Below are positions 17,622 to 27,828 of a DNA stretch of 64,000 nucleotides, piece by piece (position 1 is the first letter of the stretch; every line of letters begins with the position of its first letter). Origin of the DNA: Arthrobacter globiformis. Lineage in GTDB: Bacteria; Actinomycetota; Actinomycetes; Actinomycetales; Micrococcaceae. The stretch lies in assembly GCF_030818015.1 (NCBI RefSeq), contig NZ_JAUSZX010000001.1, positions 2,976,001-3,040,000 of the forward strand. The letters are read 5' to 3'. Made by a program: the position numbers and the translations under genes. Under the pieces are notes generated by a model, which searched no databases, was not told the origin of the DNA, and saw only the letters and a program-made list of their open reading frames with translations.

Positions 17622-19079
17622 CTAGCTGAGCCCTTCTGAATTCAGCCGCGCCAAGAGCAGGGCCTCGGCCACCACCGCATTTCGGAAGTCCCCGAGGTGC
17701 AGCGACTCGTTGGCGGAGTGGGCGCGGGAATCGGGGTCCTCCACGCCCGTGACCAGGATCTGGACCTCGGGGTACAGCTCGGTCAGGTCACTGATGAACG
17801 GAATCGAACCGCCGATCCCCATTTCCACGGCCGGAACGCCCCAGGCCTCGCCAAGCGCCCACAAAGCGATGCCGGCAGCTGCCGAACCTGTGTCCGTCTG
17901 GAAGGCGTTGCCGCTCTCCCCCGGTGTGAAGGTCACCTTGGCGCCGAACGGTGCGTGGGTTTCAACGTGCCGGCGCACCGCTTCCATGGCTTCCGCCGGG
18001 TCCTGTCCGGGGGCCAGCCGCAGGCTGAACTTGGCTCGGGCGCGGGGCAGCAGGGTGTTGGAGGCTACGCTGACGGCCGGCGCATCGAAGCCGATGATCG
18101 ACAGGGCCGGCTTGGTCCACAGTCGCGAGGCGATGGTCCCCGTGCCTGCCAGCTTCACGCCGTCGAGCACTGACGAATCCGCCCGGTACTCCTCCTCGGT
18201 GAGGTCCACGGTGGTTTCGTCCCGGCTAACCAGCCCCGCAATGGCCACGCTGCCATCGTCATCGTGGAGTGTGGCGATCAGGCGCGAGAGCAGGGTGGGC
18301 GCATCGAGCACCGGCCCGCCGAACATTCCCGAATGCACGGCGTGGTCGAGGACCTGCACCTCGATAGTTCCGTCGACCAGCCCGCGCAGGCTGGTGGTCA
18401 GGGCCGGGACGCCCACCTTCCAGTTGCTGGAATCGGCCACCACGATAACGTCGGCGCGGAGCAGTTCGCGGTGGGTTTCGAGGAACGTCCTGAAGGTCGG
18501 CGAACCGGCCTCCTCCTCCCCTTCGAGGAACAGGGTGACGCCCAGTCCGAATTCGTCACCGAGCACCCGGGTGACAGCGCCGTAGGCGGCGACGTGGGCC
18601 ATGATCCCGGCCTTGTCGTCGGCCGCGCCGCGCCCGTAGAGCCGCCCGTTGCGTTCGACGGCGGTAAACGGCTCGGACTCCCACAGTGCCGGATCACCTG
18701 GGGGCTGGACGTCGTGGTGGGCGTAGAGAAGAATGGTCGGTTTGCCGGGCGCGGCCTCGCGGCGTGCCACCACGGCGGGCCCGCCGGGGGTGCCATCTTC
18801 CCTGTCGCACCGCAGGATCCGGACGTCCCCAATGCCCGCCGCGCGCACCAGATTGGCCACAGCCTCGGCGCTGGCGTCCAGTGGGGCAGGGTCAAAGCTG
18901 GGCCAGGCGATGCCGGGTATGGCCACCAGGTCCTTCAGCTGTGCAACCGTGGTGTCGAAGGCCGCGTCAACGACGGCCCGCAGGGCGTCTGTGTCAACGG
19001 CGGCCCGCAGGGCGTCTGTGTCAACGCCGGCCGCGGAGTCGCCGTACTGTTGCGGGGTCGCCGCAGGGAATGAAGTCAT
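17622..19079 (-). CDS. dipeptidase, M20 metallopeptidase family
   Basis: A 485-residue zinc peptidase of the M20 family (carnosinase/CNDP-like dipeptidases). Metal ligands are visible in LLYAHHDVQPPGD, GRGAADDKAG, LEGEEEAGSP and VVADSSNW, and the C-terminal GIGGSIPFISDL precedes the last ligand region. ATG at 19079 is chosen over TTG 19085 because TAGTGT sits exactly 6 nt before it (leaderless geometry). Near the N terminus two tandem 27-nt units encode VDTDALRAA/VDTDALRAV, a recent-looking duplication. Substrate specificity is unknown. Confidence 0.9.
   Translation of the reverse strand: MTSFPAATPQQYGDSAAGVDTDALRAAVDTDALRAVVDAAFDTTVAQLKDLVAIPGIAWPSFDPAPLDASAEAVANLVRAAGIGDVRILRCDREDGTPGGPAVVARREAAPGKPTILLYAHHDVQPPGDPALWESEPFTAVERNGRLYGRGAADDKAGIMAHVAAYGAVTRVLGDEFGLGVTLFLEGEEEAGSPTFRTFLETHRELLRADVIVVADSSNWKVGVPALTTSLRGLVDGTIEVQVLDHAVHSGMFGGPVLDAPTLLSRLIATLHDDDGSVAIAGLVSRDETTVDLTEEEYRADSSVLDGVKLAGTGTIASRLWTKPALSIIGFDAPAVSVASNTLLPRARAKFSLRLAPGQDPAEAMEAVRRHVETHAPFGAKVTFTPGESGNAFQTDTGSAAAGIALWALGEAWGVPAVEMGIGGSIPFISDLTELYPEVQILVTGVEDPDSRAHSANESLHLGDFRNAVVAEALLLARLNSEGLS
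18966..19019. repeat. 27-bp tandem duplication inside the dipeptidase gene
   Basis: Two 27-bp units (18966-18992 and 18993-19019) differing at two positions, followed by a partial third. In-frame, so it adds nine residues to a region before the catalytic domain. Confidence 0.85.
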
Positions 19080-19085
19080 GGCCAA

Positions 19086-19091
19086 ACACTA
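19086..19091 (-). promoter_or_regulatory. dipeptidase -10 box, leaderless geometry
   Basis: TAGTGT on the minus strand, 6 nt before ATG 19079; a -35-like TTGTTG lies about 16 bp further upstream. Confidence 0.45.
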
Positions 19092-19170
19092 CCTGTGTCA
19101 CACGCCACAACAAACATCGCCGTCAGGGGGCACCCGTTGCCCCGGCATGACGTTCTGCGGGCAGCCGGGC

Positions 19171-19202
19171 TTGACCGGGGGCGCAGCCCGTCAAGGTATT
19201 CT
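19171..19202 (+). promoter_or_regulatory. DUF3043 gene promoter
   Basis: TTGACC at 19171-19176 and TATTCT at 19197-19202; the 20-bp spacer is long. GTG at 19209 follows the -10 by 6 nt. Confidence 0.45.
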
Positions 19203-19208
19203 GTTGTG

Positions 19209-19799
19209 GTGTTCGGACGTAAAAAGGAAGCGCCAGCGGCGCAGGATGTAGTTGACCAGCAGGCTGCCGAGGCAGCCGCAGTAGCAGGCAAAGGCGCACC
19301 CACGCCCAAGCGCAAAGCACAGGTAGCGGCCCGCAAGCGCCCCCTCGTGCCGGAGGACCGCAAGGCCTCCAAGGAAGCGGAGCGTGCCGCCGCCCAGGAG
19401 CAGCGCCTGAAGATGCGCCAGGCACTGGATACCGGCGACGAACGGTTCCTGCCGATCCGCGACAAGGGCCCGCAGAAGCGGTTTGCCCGTGATTACGTGG
19501 ACGCCCGCTTCAGCCTGGGCGAGTACCTCATGTTCGGCGCCTTGGTGTTCGTCATCATCTCCCTCGTGGTGCCTGCCAGCAGCAACATGATGGTTTACGT
19601 GCTGGGCGGCTTCTGGGTAATGTTCCTGGCTGTTTTCGTGGACGTGTTCATCCTGTCCCGCAAGCTCCGCAAGCGCCTCGCCGAAAAGTTCGGCGAAGTT
19701 GAGCGCGGCACCGTCTGGTACGGCTCCATGCGTTCGCTGCAGTTCCGCAAGCTTCGCCTGCCCAAGCCCCTGGTCCGCCGCGGGCAGTACCCCTCCTGA
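19209..19799 (+). CDS. DUF3043 domain membrane protein
   Basis: A 196-residue protein starting MFGRKKEAPA. Residues 5-75 are charged and Ala-rich, with KGPQKRFARDYVDARFSLGEYLMFG leading into two transmembrane helices (about 110-128 and 132-152) and a basic C-terminal tail. This is the DUF3043 family, conserved in actinobacteria, function unknown. The GTG at 19209 is placed by the -10 box 6 nt upstream; there is no ribosome site. It is divergent from the dipeptidase. Confidence 0.85.
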   Translation: MFGRKKEAPAAQDVVDQQAAEAAAVAGKGAPTPKRKAQVAARKRPLVPEDRKASKEAERAAAQEQRLKMRQALDTGDERFLPIRDKGPQKRFARDYVDARFSLGEYLMFGALVFVIISLVVPASSNMMVYVLGGFWVMFLAVFVDVFILSRKLRKRLAEKFGEVERGTVWYGSMRSLQFRKLRLPKPLVRRGQYPS

Positions 19800-19854
19800 T
19801 CCCACGTCTTCCTCCTGCGGCCCAGCGTGCGCGGAGTCGGTCCCGGACCTGAAC

Positions 19855-19889
19855 ACAGCAGCCCGGCGGTTCCACCGCCGGGCTGCTGT
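19855..19889. terminator. terminator between DUF3043 and pyrD
   Basis: Perfect 16-bp inverted repeat (ACAGCAGCCCGGCGGT and complement) with a TCC loop, followed on the + strand by CTTTAA. Serves convergent genes. Confidence 0.85.
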
Positions 19890-19907
19890 CTTTAATGCGC
19901 GTGCCGT

Positions 19908-19945
19908 GTTTAACCGGCTTTCCGGCGTTTAACCGGCTTTCCGGC
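19908..19945. repeat. perfect 19-bp tandem duplication over the pyrD stop
   Basis: Units 19908-19926 and 19927-19945 are identical. The inner copy contains the pyrD stop codon, so the duplication left a second, redundant copy of the stop downstream without changing the protein. Confidence 0.9.
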
Positions 19946-21005
19946 GGTTCTTGGCCAGTTCCTTATTGATCCGGGCGGCCCAGAACGGCCCTTCGTACAG
20001 GAAGGCGGTGTAGCCCTGTACCAGGGTGGCGCCCGCGTCCAGTCGGTTTTGGACGTCCTGGCCGGTCTCCACGCCGCCCACGGAAATCAGCGTCAGCCTG
20101 TCCTGCGTGACCGACTTCAGCCGGCGCAGCACCTCCAGCGAACGGCTCTTCAGCGGAGCACCCGACAGACCGCCGGCACCGCAGGCCTCCACCTTTTCCG
20201 TTGCAGAACCGAGCCCATCGCGGCTGATGGTGGTGTTCGTGGCAATGATGCCGTCCAGGCCCAGGTCCATCGCCAGCCGGGCGACGTCGTCGACGTCCTC
20301 GTCGGTGAGGTCAGGGGCGATCTTAACCAGCAGCGGGACGTGCCTGCCGGCGGACTTGTCGGCTTCCTCCCCTACTGCCTTCAGCAGCGGCCGGAGCGTC
20401 TCCACGTTCTGCAGGAGCCGGAGCCCGGGCGTGTTCGGCGAGCTGACGTTCACCACAAGGTAGTCCGCTGCTGGGGCGAGGCCGCGCGCGCTGATGAGGT
20501 AGTCCTCCACGGCGTCCTCGAGCTCCACGACTTTGGTTTTGCCGATGTTAACGCCTATCACAGGCCGCACCTTGGCATGGCGCCGCTGCAGCGCAGCCCG
20601 GGCGGACTTCAGCCGCGGAGCCACGGCAGAGGCCCCGTCGTTGTTGAATCCCATCCGGTTGATGACGGCCCGGTCCTCAATCAGCCGGAACAGCCGGGGC
20701 TTTTCGTTGCCGGGCTGGGCCTGGCCGGTGATGGTCCCCACCTCAACGTGACCGAATCCAAGCTCCGTAAGGGCCTCGATCCCGTGGCCCTCCTTGTCGA
20801 AGCCTGCAGCCAGCCCGAACGGCGACGGGAAGGTCAGGCCGAGCGCGTTCGTCTGCAGGGACGCCGGCGGTGCCGTAACCCGTTCCAGCAGTCGACCCGC
20901 TCCCACGGAATGGACCAGCCGGATTCCTTTGAAACCGATCTTGTGGGCGCGTTCGGCGTCCATCCATGAAAAGGCCAGCCTGAAAAATGTGGGGTATACG
21001 CGCAT
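19929..21005 (-). CDS. pyrD: dihydroorotate dehydrogenase (quinone), class 2
   Basis: A 358-residue membrane-associated flavoenzyme oxidising dihydroorotate to orotate with quinone in pyrimidine synthesis. The N-terminal amphipathic stretch (FFRLAFSWMDAERAHKIGFKGIRLVH) is the class-2 membrane/quinone-binding extension. NPFGLAAGFDK-like FGLAAGFDKEG, NVSSPNTPGLR (catalytic serine) and VGGVETGQD are family motifs. ATG 21005 (MRVYPTF) is preferred over a 16-residue basic extension because class-2 enzymes begin at this helix. Confidence 0.95.
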   Translation of the reverse strand: MRVYPTFFRLAFSWMDAERAHKIGFKGIRLVHSVGAGRLLERVTAPPASLQTNALGLTFPSPFGLAAGFDKEGHGIEALTELGFGHVEVGTITGQAQPGNEKPRLFRLIEDRAVINRMGFNNDGASAVAPRLKSARAALQRRHAKVRPVIGVNIGKTKVVELEDAVEDYLISARGLAPAADYLVVNVSSPNTPGLRLLQNVETLRPLLKAVGEEADKSAGRHVPLLVKIAPDLTDEDVDDVARLAMDLGLDGIIATNTTISRDGLGSATEKVEACGAGGLSGAPLKSRSLEVLRRLKSVTQDRLTLISVGGVETGQDVQNRLDAGATLVQGYTAFLYEGPFWAARINKELAKNRRKAG

Positions 21006-21082
21006 GCCTCTAGTTTTCCGTCTTCGGCGGTACAGACCAAACCGGGCTGACACAACACCACCCGGGCCGGGACTGGAAAGCC

Positions 21083-21088
21083 TACGCT
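21083..21088 (+). promoter_or_regulatory. -10 box of the hydrolase gene, leaderless geometry
   Basis: TACGCT, then GTTGCC, then ATG 21095. No ribosome site and no clear -35. Confidence 0.45.
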
Positions 21089-21094
21089 GTTGCC

Positions 21095-22066
21095 ATGGAG
21101 TGGCAGAGCGACATCCTGGGGCCGGGCTTCGAGTCCTGCGCCTTCGAAGCCGCGGGCGAAGACGGCGTCCGCCGCAAGGCGACGCTGGTCCGCTTCACTC
21201 CCCCGGATGCCTCCGGGGTCGGTTCTGCCGGGCCGCGCCGGGCGGTGCTCTTCCTGCATGGCTGGAGCGACTACTTCTTCAATGTTGAGCTGGCGCGGTT
21301 CTGGGACGCGCACGGCTTCGAGTTCTTTGCCTTGGACATGCACAACCATGGCCGCAGCCTGCAGCCGGGCACCCACGGCGGCTACGTCGCGGATCTGGGA
21401 AACTATGACGCCGAGATCGTTACCGCAGTGGGCATGATCGCCGAGTCCGGCGGGGCAGGACCCGTGCAGCTCGCGCTCATGGGCCATTCCACGGGCGGCC
21501 TCGTGGCAGCCCTGTGGGCCAGCCGCAATCCCGGTGCGGTTTCCCAGCTGGTCCTGAACAGTCCCTGGCTGGAAATGCACGGCAGCGCCCTGGTCCGGCG
21601 CGCGGCCTGGACCATGGTGGAGCCGATCGCCCGCCTGCGGCCGGAGGCGGTGCTCAGGCTACCGGAACGCGGTTTCTACTGGCGGAGCATCAGCAGTTCC
21701 GCCGAAGGCGAGTGGACACTGGACCCCGCCTACCGGCCGCCCCTGGCTTTTCCGGTGCGCGCCGCCTGGCTCAGTGCCATCCTGGCCGGGCAGGCCAAGG
21801 TGGCGCGCGGCCTGCGCATCGGGGTCCCCATTCTGGTGCTGCTGTCCGCCGCGAGTGAGAACGGGATGGTGTGGAGCGAAGAGATGCGCCGGGCGGACGC
21901 GGTGCTGGACGTCAACACCATTGCCGCCCGTGCCGTGTCGCTGGGCAGGAGCGTCACCGTGGAGCGCATCGACGGCGCCCTCCACGATGTGTTCCTTTCC
22001 CGCACCGATGTGCGGGCCGACGCCTACAGCCGCCTGGCCAGGTGGATCAGGGGTTACGCCGCCTAA
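21095..22066 (+). CDS. alpha/beta hydrolase (monoglyceride lipase/S33-like)
   Basis: A 323-residue serine hydrolase. Fold markers: oxyanion-hole HGWSDYF (about residue 56), DMHNHGRS, nucleophile elbow GHSTGG (about 131-136, serine 133), and a C-terminal histidine in DGALHDVFLS. It resembles Hydrolase_4/monoglyceride lipase-type enzymes, but the substrate cannot be read. It is transcribed alone, divergently from pyrD and convergent with uppS. The 23-nt gap to uppS has no clear terminator. Confidence 0.85.
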   Translation: MEWQSDILGPGFESCAFEAAGEDGVRRKATLVRFTPPDASGVGSAGPRRAVLFLHGWSDYFFNVELARFWDAHGFEFFALDMHNHGRSLQPGTHGGYVADLGNYDAEIVTAVGMIAESGGAGPVQLALMGHSTGGLVAALWASRNPGAVSQLVLNSPWLEMHGSALVRRAAWTMVEPIARLRPEAVLRLPERGFYWRSISSSAEGEWTLDPAYRPPLAFPVRAAWLSAILAGQAKVARGLRIGVPILVLLSAASENGMVWSEEMRRADAVLDVNTIAARAVSLGRSVTVERIDGALHDVFLSRTDVRADAYSRLARWIRGYAA

Positions 22067-22089
22067 GCGGGGTGCAGGGCATCAAAAAC

Positions 22090-22911
22090 CTAGAGGGCCT
22101 GGGCGGCGTCCACCGCCCCGCCGTACCGGCGGTCCCGCTGCGCATAGATCTCCACCGCATCCCAGAGGGTCCGGCGGTCGACGTCGGGCCACAGGGTGTC
22201 CAGGAAGACGAACTCCGCGTACGCCGACTGCCACAGCATGAAGTTGGACAGGCGCTGTTCACCGGAACTGCGGAGGAAGAGGTCGACGTCGGGAAGGTCC
22301 GGCTCGTCGAGGTACTTTTGGATCGTCTTCTCGGTGATGGCCCCGGGCTTAAGCCTGCCGTCGGCCACGTCCCGGGCAATGGCGGACACGGCGTCCGTTA
22401 TTTCCGCCCGGCCCCCGTAGTTCACGCACATGGTCAGCGTGCAGGTGCTGTTTCCTGCGGTGTACTCCTCCGCCTCCTCGAGCTCGCGGATCACCGAGCC
22501 CCAAAGCCGGGGACGCCTGCCGGACCAGCGGATCCGCACACCCCAGTCATCCAGCTGGTTGCGCTGCCTGCGCAGCACCTCCTTGTTGAACCCCATCAGG
22601 AACCGGACTTCCTCGGGCGACCGGCGCCAGTTCTCCGTGGAGAAGGCGTACACGCTGACGTATTCGATGCCGAGTTCGATGGCACCGGCTACGACGTCGA
22701 GCAGGGCGGGTTCCCCTGCCTTGTGGCCTTCGATCCGCGGCAGGCCGCGCTGGTTGGCCCACCTGCCGTTTCCGTCCATCACAATGGCCACGTGCCGGGG
22801 CACGAACTCGGCCGGAATCGACGGCGGAACCGCGCCCGAGTGGTGCGGGTACGGGGCCACCACCGGAGCGGTCCGCCGCCGGGCAGGACTGGTCTTCTTT
22901 CCCAAGGACAC
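22090..22911 (-). CDS. uppS: isoprenyl (cis-prenyl) diphosphate synthase
   Basis: A 273-residue cis-prenyltransferase that makes the polyprenyl diphosphate carrier lipid for cell-wall synthesis. The catalytic aspartate is in [12 protein letters not shown] (about residue 47), followed by [13 protein letters not shown] and the C-terminal [24 protein letters not shown]. The start is taken as GTG 22911, 2 nt after the recO stop, with GGAG 11 nt upstream; the longer ATG form would overlap recO. The 40-residue pre-domain is Arg/Pro-rich. Coupled to recO. Confidence 0.92.
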   Translation of the reverse strand: MSLGKKTSPARRRTAPVVAPYPHHSGAVPPSIPAEFVPRHVAIVMDGNGRWANQRGLPRIEGHKAGEPALLDVVAGAIELGIEYVSVYAFSTENWRRSPEEVRFLMGFNKEVLRRQRNQLDDWGVRIRWSGRRPRLWGSVIRELEEAEEYTAGNSTCTLTMCVNYGGRAEITDAVSAIARDVADGRLKPGAITEKTIQKYLDEPDLPDVDLFLRSSGEQRLSNFMLWQSAYAEFVFLDTLWPDVDRRTLWDAVEIYAQRDRRYGGAVDAAQAL

Positions 22912-22913
22912 TG

Positions 22914-23663
22914 TTAGGTACGCTCCACATGTTTGAGGGATTTCAGGACACGCTCCAGGTGCCACTGCAGATAGCTTGCCACCAGACCCGCGGATTCCCT
23001 GCGGTTGAGCGGAAGGGAGGCATCCGCTGTCCGCCAGTCACCGGTAAGCAGCGCACCCAGCAGGGAGACCGTCGCCGGCGCCGGTGCCGGCGAGCCCGGC
23101 GGGCGGCAGTCGCCGCAGACCATGCCACCCAGCGGGGCAGAGAAGGCGGTGTGGGGTCCGGGCGCGCCGCAGCGCGCGCAGTCGGTGAAGCTGGGCGCCC
23201 AGCCGCCGGTTGAAAGGGCCCGCAGCAGGTAGGAATCCAGGATCAGCTCCGGCGCATGGTCCCCGCGGCTCAGCGAGGCCAGGGCGCCGACCAGAAGGTT
23301 GTACTGCGCGGTTCCGGCTTCACCGTCGACGTCGGTGAGCTTTTCCGCGGTCTCGGTCATGGCCGCTGCCACCGTGTACCGCCCGTAGTCGGCGGCGATG
23401 TTGCCCCCGTACGCCCCTTTCGCGACGGCCTGCGTCACGATGTCGAGGGTCTTGCCGGACACGAGCTGCAGGTCTGCCACCATGAAGGGCTCCAGGCGGG
23501 CGCCGAAGCGGCTGGTGGTCCGCCGGACCCCTTTGGCCACCGCCCTGACCTGGCCGTGGTGCTTGGTCAGGAGGGTGATGATGCGGTCCGCCTCGCCCAG
23601 CTTGTGGGTGCGCAACACCACGGCGTCGTCGCGGTAGCTGCGCGCTGCAAATGATTGGACCAC
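22914..23663 (-). CDS. recO: DNA repair protein RecO
   Basis: A 249-residue recombination mediator. It has an N-terminal OB fold ([39 protein letters not shown]) and a zinc site with two CxxC pairs (CARCG about 170, CGDC about 189). RecO helps load RecA in the RecFOR pathway. GTG 23663 is favoured (GGGAAG 7 nt upstream) although an ATG at 23678 with GGGAG is possible. The linker after the zinc site is rich in Pro-Ala. Confidence 0.93.
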   Translation of the reverse strand: MVQSFAARSYRDDAVVLRTHKLGEADRIITLLTKHHGQVRAVAKGVRRTTSRFGARLEPFMVADLQLVSGKTLDIVTQAVAKGAYGGNIAADYGRYTVAAAMTETAEKLTDVDGEAGTAQYNLLVGALASLSRGDHAPELILDSYLLRALSTGGWAPSFTDCARCGAPGPHTAFSAPLGGMVCGDCRPPGSPAPAPATVSLLGALLTGDWRTADASLPLNRRESAGLVASYLQWHLERVLKSLKHVERT

Positions 23664-23736
23664 GCTTAATCTTCCCATTGACTCCCGCAAACAGCTGCGC
23701 CGCCGGTGTGGACCGGCGGCGCAGCTGCCAGGAAGC

Positions 23737-25554
<1,818 letters not shown>

Positions 25555-25582
<28 letters not shown>

Positions 25583-25611
25583 CAGCTAAGAAGAAGGAGC
25601 TCTGCACGCAC
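25555..25611 (-). CDS. leuA leader peptide with four consecutive Leu codons
   Basis: GTG-initiated 18-codon ORF: MRAELLLLSCRGEASDAI then TAG. The four leucines (CTC CTT CTT CTT, 25599-25588) are consecutive and three use CTT, a rare codon in this GC-rich genome. TACTGT (25623-25618, minus strand) lies exactly 6 nt before the GTG, the leaderless spacing seen repeatedly here. The ORF is 79 nt upstream of leuA and is followed by a terminator-like hairpin. Leucine-codon leaders in front of leuA are known from actinobacteria; the mechanism here is inferred from this layout. Confidence 0.75.
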
Positions 25612-25727
25612 GATTTCACAGTAACACGGGTGCGTAAGATGAAGGGGCAACACCTCCAGCAACGTCCACCATGCAGACGCGGCACCGGTGAAAGTGCCGG
25701 CCGCAGCCCGTCATCGAAGGAGCTCCT

Positions 25728-27680
25728 GTGCCAATTTCGGGGATCGCCCTGTCAAACATCGACCGCAGTGTGAGGCCACAGGACGACCTCTACCAGCATG
25801 TGAACGGCGCCTGGCTCAAGGACACCACCATCCCTGACGACCGTCCGCTGGAAGGCACATTCACGGCCCTTCGCGACGGCTCCGAGCTGGCAGTCAAGGA
25901 AATCATCGAGGAAGCCGCTGCCAAGGGGGCCGAGGCCAGCGGCATCGAGCGGAAGATCGGCGACCTGTACAGCAGCTTCATGGATGAGGCCGCCGTCGAG
26001 GCCAAGGGCCTGGATCCTATCCGCGGACGCCTGGCCGAGGTCTTCGCCACGGCCAGCATTTCCGAACTGCTGGCACTGGCCGGCCGTCTCTTCCGTGCTG
26101 ATGTTTCCGGGCTCTTCTACATTTACCCGGCGCCCGACGCCGGCAACCCCGACCGCGTTCTGCTGTACACGGGCCAGGGCGGCCTCGGGCTCCCGGACGA
26201 GTCCTATTACCGCGAAGAGAAATTCGCCCCGGTGGTGCAGTCCTACCGGGAGTACGTGGGCACCATGTTCGGCCTGGCCGGCGTGGCCGATCCCGGAAAC
26301 GCCGCGGCCCGCGTGGTGGCACTGGAGACCGCCCTCGCCTCGCACCACTGGGACAACGTCACGCTCCGCGATCCGCAGAAGACCTACAACCTGAAGTCGG
26401 CGGACGAGGCGCGTGAGCTGTTCCCCCTGCTGGACACGTGGTTCGACGCCGCAGACATCGCCGCGGACAAGCGGGAGGAGATCGTGGTCAGCACCCCTGA
26501 CTTCTTTGCCGGCGCCGCCGCACTGCTGGCCTCGGAACCGCTGCCGGTGTGGCAGGAATGGCTTGCCCTGCGGGTCATCAACTCGGCGGCCCCCTACCTC
26601 TCGTCAGCTTTTGTGGACACGAACTTTGCCTTCTACGGCACCACCATCAGCGGCACCCCGCGGAACAAGGACCGCTGGAAGCGGGGCGTCGCCGTCGTCG
26701 AGGCAGCACTGGGCGAGGCCGTGGGCCAGATCTATGTGGCCAAGCATTTCCCGGAGGGCCACAAGGCCCGCATGCAGACGCTCGTGGGCAACCTGATCGA
26801 GGCCTACCGGCAGAGCATCAGCGCCCTGGAATGGATGGGCGAGGACACCAAGGCCGAGGCGCTCCGGAAACTGGGGGCTTTCCGGGCAAAGATCGGCTTC
26901 CCCGACGAGTGGATCGACTACTCGGCAGTGGTGATCGACCCCACAGACCTGCTGGGGAACGTCGAACGGGCCCACAATGCCGACGTCGACCGGCACCTGG
27001 ACGAGGTGGGCAAGCCGGTGGACCACAACAAGTGGCTCATGACGCCGCAGACCGTCAACGCGTACTACCACCCGATGCTGAACGAAATCGTCTTCCCGGC
27101 CGCCATCCTGCAGCCGCCATTCTTCACCGCCGAAGCGGACGATGCGGTGAACTACGGAGGCATCGGGGCCGTGATCGGACACGAGATCGGCCACGGCTTC
27201 GATGACCAGGGCTCACAGTTCGACGGCACGGGCGAGCTTCGCAACTGGTGGACCGAGGACGACCGAAAAGCCTTCGAAGCACTGACCGGACGCCTCGTGG
27301 ACCAGTTCGACGCGCTGTCCCCGTACGCCGCGCCCGGGCACAACGTCAACGGCAAGCTCACGCTGGGCGAAAACATCGGCGACCTTGGCGGACTCACCAT
27401 TGCGCATAAGGCCTACCGCCTCAGCCTCGACGGGCAGGAACCTCCCGTGCTCGACGGGCTGACGGGTGAACAGCGCTTCTTCGCTTCCTGGGCCGCCGGG
27501 TGGCGCCAGGTGATCCGCACCGAGGAGGCCATCCGGCGCCTCGCCACGGACCCGCACTCCCCCAACGAGTTCCGCACCAACGCCATTGCCAAGAACCTCG
27601 ACTCCTTCCACGCCGCGTTCGGCGTCACGGAGGAGGACGGCATGTGGATGCCTCCGGCGGAGCGCGTCAGCATCTGGTGA
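25728..27680 (+). CDS. pepO: M13 family zinc metallopeptidase (PepO/neprilysin-like)
   Basis: A 650-residue endopeptidase. The zinc motif HEIGH is at residues 485-489 in IGHEIGHGFDDQGSQ, and the third ligand glutamate is in GENIGDLGGL (about 547). The C terminus ends with the family pattern (FR.N.....FH.AF.V...D.MW). No signal peptide is seen, so a cytoplasmic oligopeptidase role is likely, as for other bacterial PepO proteins. GTG start with GAAGGAG 4 nt upstream. Single-gene unit with its own terminator. Confidence 0.93.
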   Translation: MPISGIALSNIDRSVRPQDDLYQHVNGAWLKDTTIPDDRPLEGTFTALRDGSELAVKEIIEEAAAKGAEASGIERKIGDLYSSFMDEAAVEAKGLDPIRGRLAEVFATASISELLALAGRLFRADVSGLFYIYPAPDAGNPDRVLLYTGQGGLGLPDESYYREEKFAPVVQSYREYVGTMFGLAGVADPGNAAARVVALETALASHHWDNVTLRDPQKTYNLKSADEARELFPLLDTWFDAADIAADKREEIVVSTPDFFAGAAALLASEPLPVWQEWLALRVINSAAPYLSSAFVDTNFAFYGTTISGTPRNKDRWKRGVAVVEAALGEAVGQIYVAKHFPEGHKARMQTLVGNLIEAYRQSISALEWMGEDTKAEALRKLGAFRAKIGFPDEWIDYSAVVIDPTDLLGNVERAHNADVDRHLDEVGKPVDHNKWLMTPQTVNAYYHPMLNEIVFPAAILQPPFFTAEADDAVNYGGIGAVIGHEIGHGFDDQGSQFDGTGELRNWWTEDDRKAFEALTGRLVDQFDALSPYAAPGHNVNGKLTLGENIGDLGGLTIAHKAYRLSLDGQEPPVLDGLTGEQRFFASWAAGWRQVIRTEEAIRRLATDPHSPNEFRTNAIAKNLDSFHAAFGVTEEDGMWMPPAERVSIW

Positions 27681-27687
27681 GCGCAGA

Positions 27688-27728
27688 AATGCCGGGCCGC
27701 TCCCGTTCGGGGCGGCCCGGCATTTTTT
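27688..27728 (+). terminator. intrinsic terminator after pepO
   Basis: 17-bp stem AATGCCGGGCCGCTCCC with a GTTC loop and complement, followed by six T (27723-27728). The most canonical Rho-independent terminator in the window. Confidence 0.92.
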
Positions 27729-27744
27729 GTGTCCGGCCTGCTTT

Positions 27745-27828
27745 TGTATGTGGCCCACTTTGTATGTGGCCCACTTTGTCCGGGACCTACTGGGCTATCT
27801 GGATGGTCACTGCTGGATGGTCACTGCT
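27745..27828. repeat. two short tandem duplications downstream of the LCP gene
   Basis: A 16-bp unit (TGTATGTGGCCCACTT) twice at 27745-27776, and a 14-bp unit (GGATGGTCACTGCT) twice at 27801-27828. The second pair straddles the stop codon of the LCP gene at 27821-27823 and so carries a duplicate stop. Confidence 0.85.
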
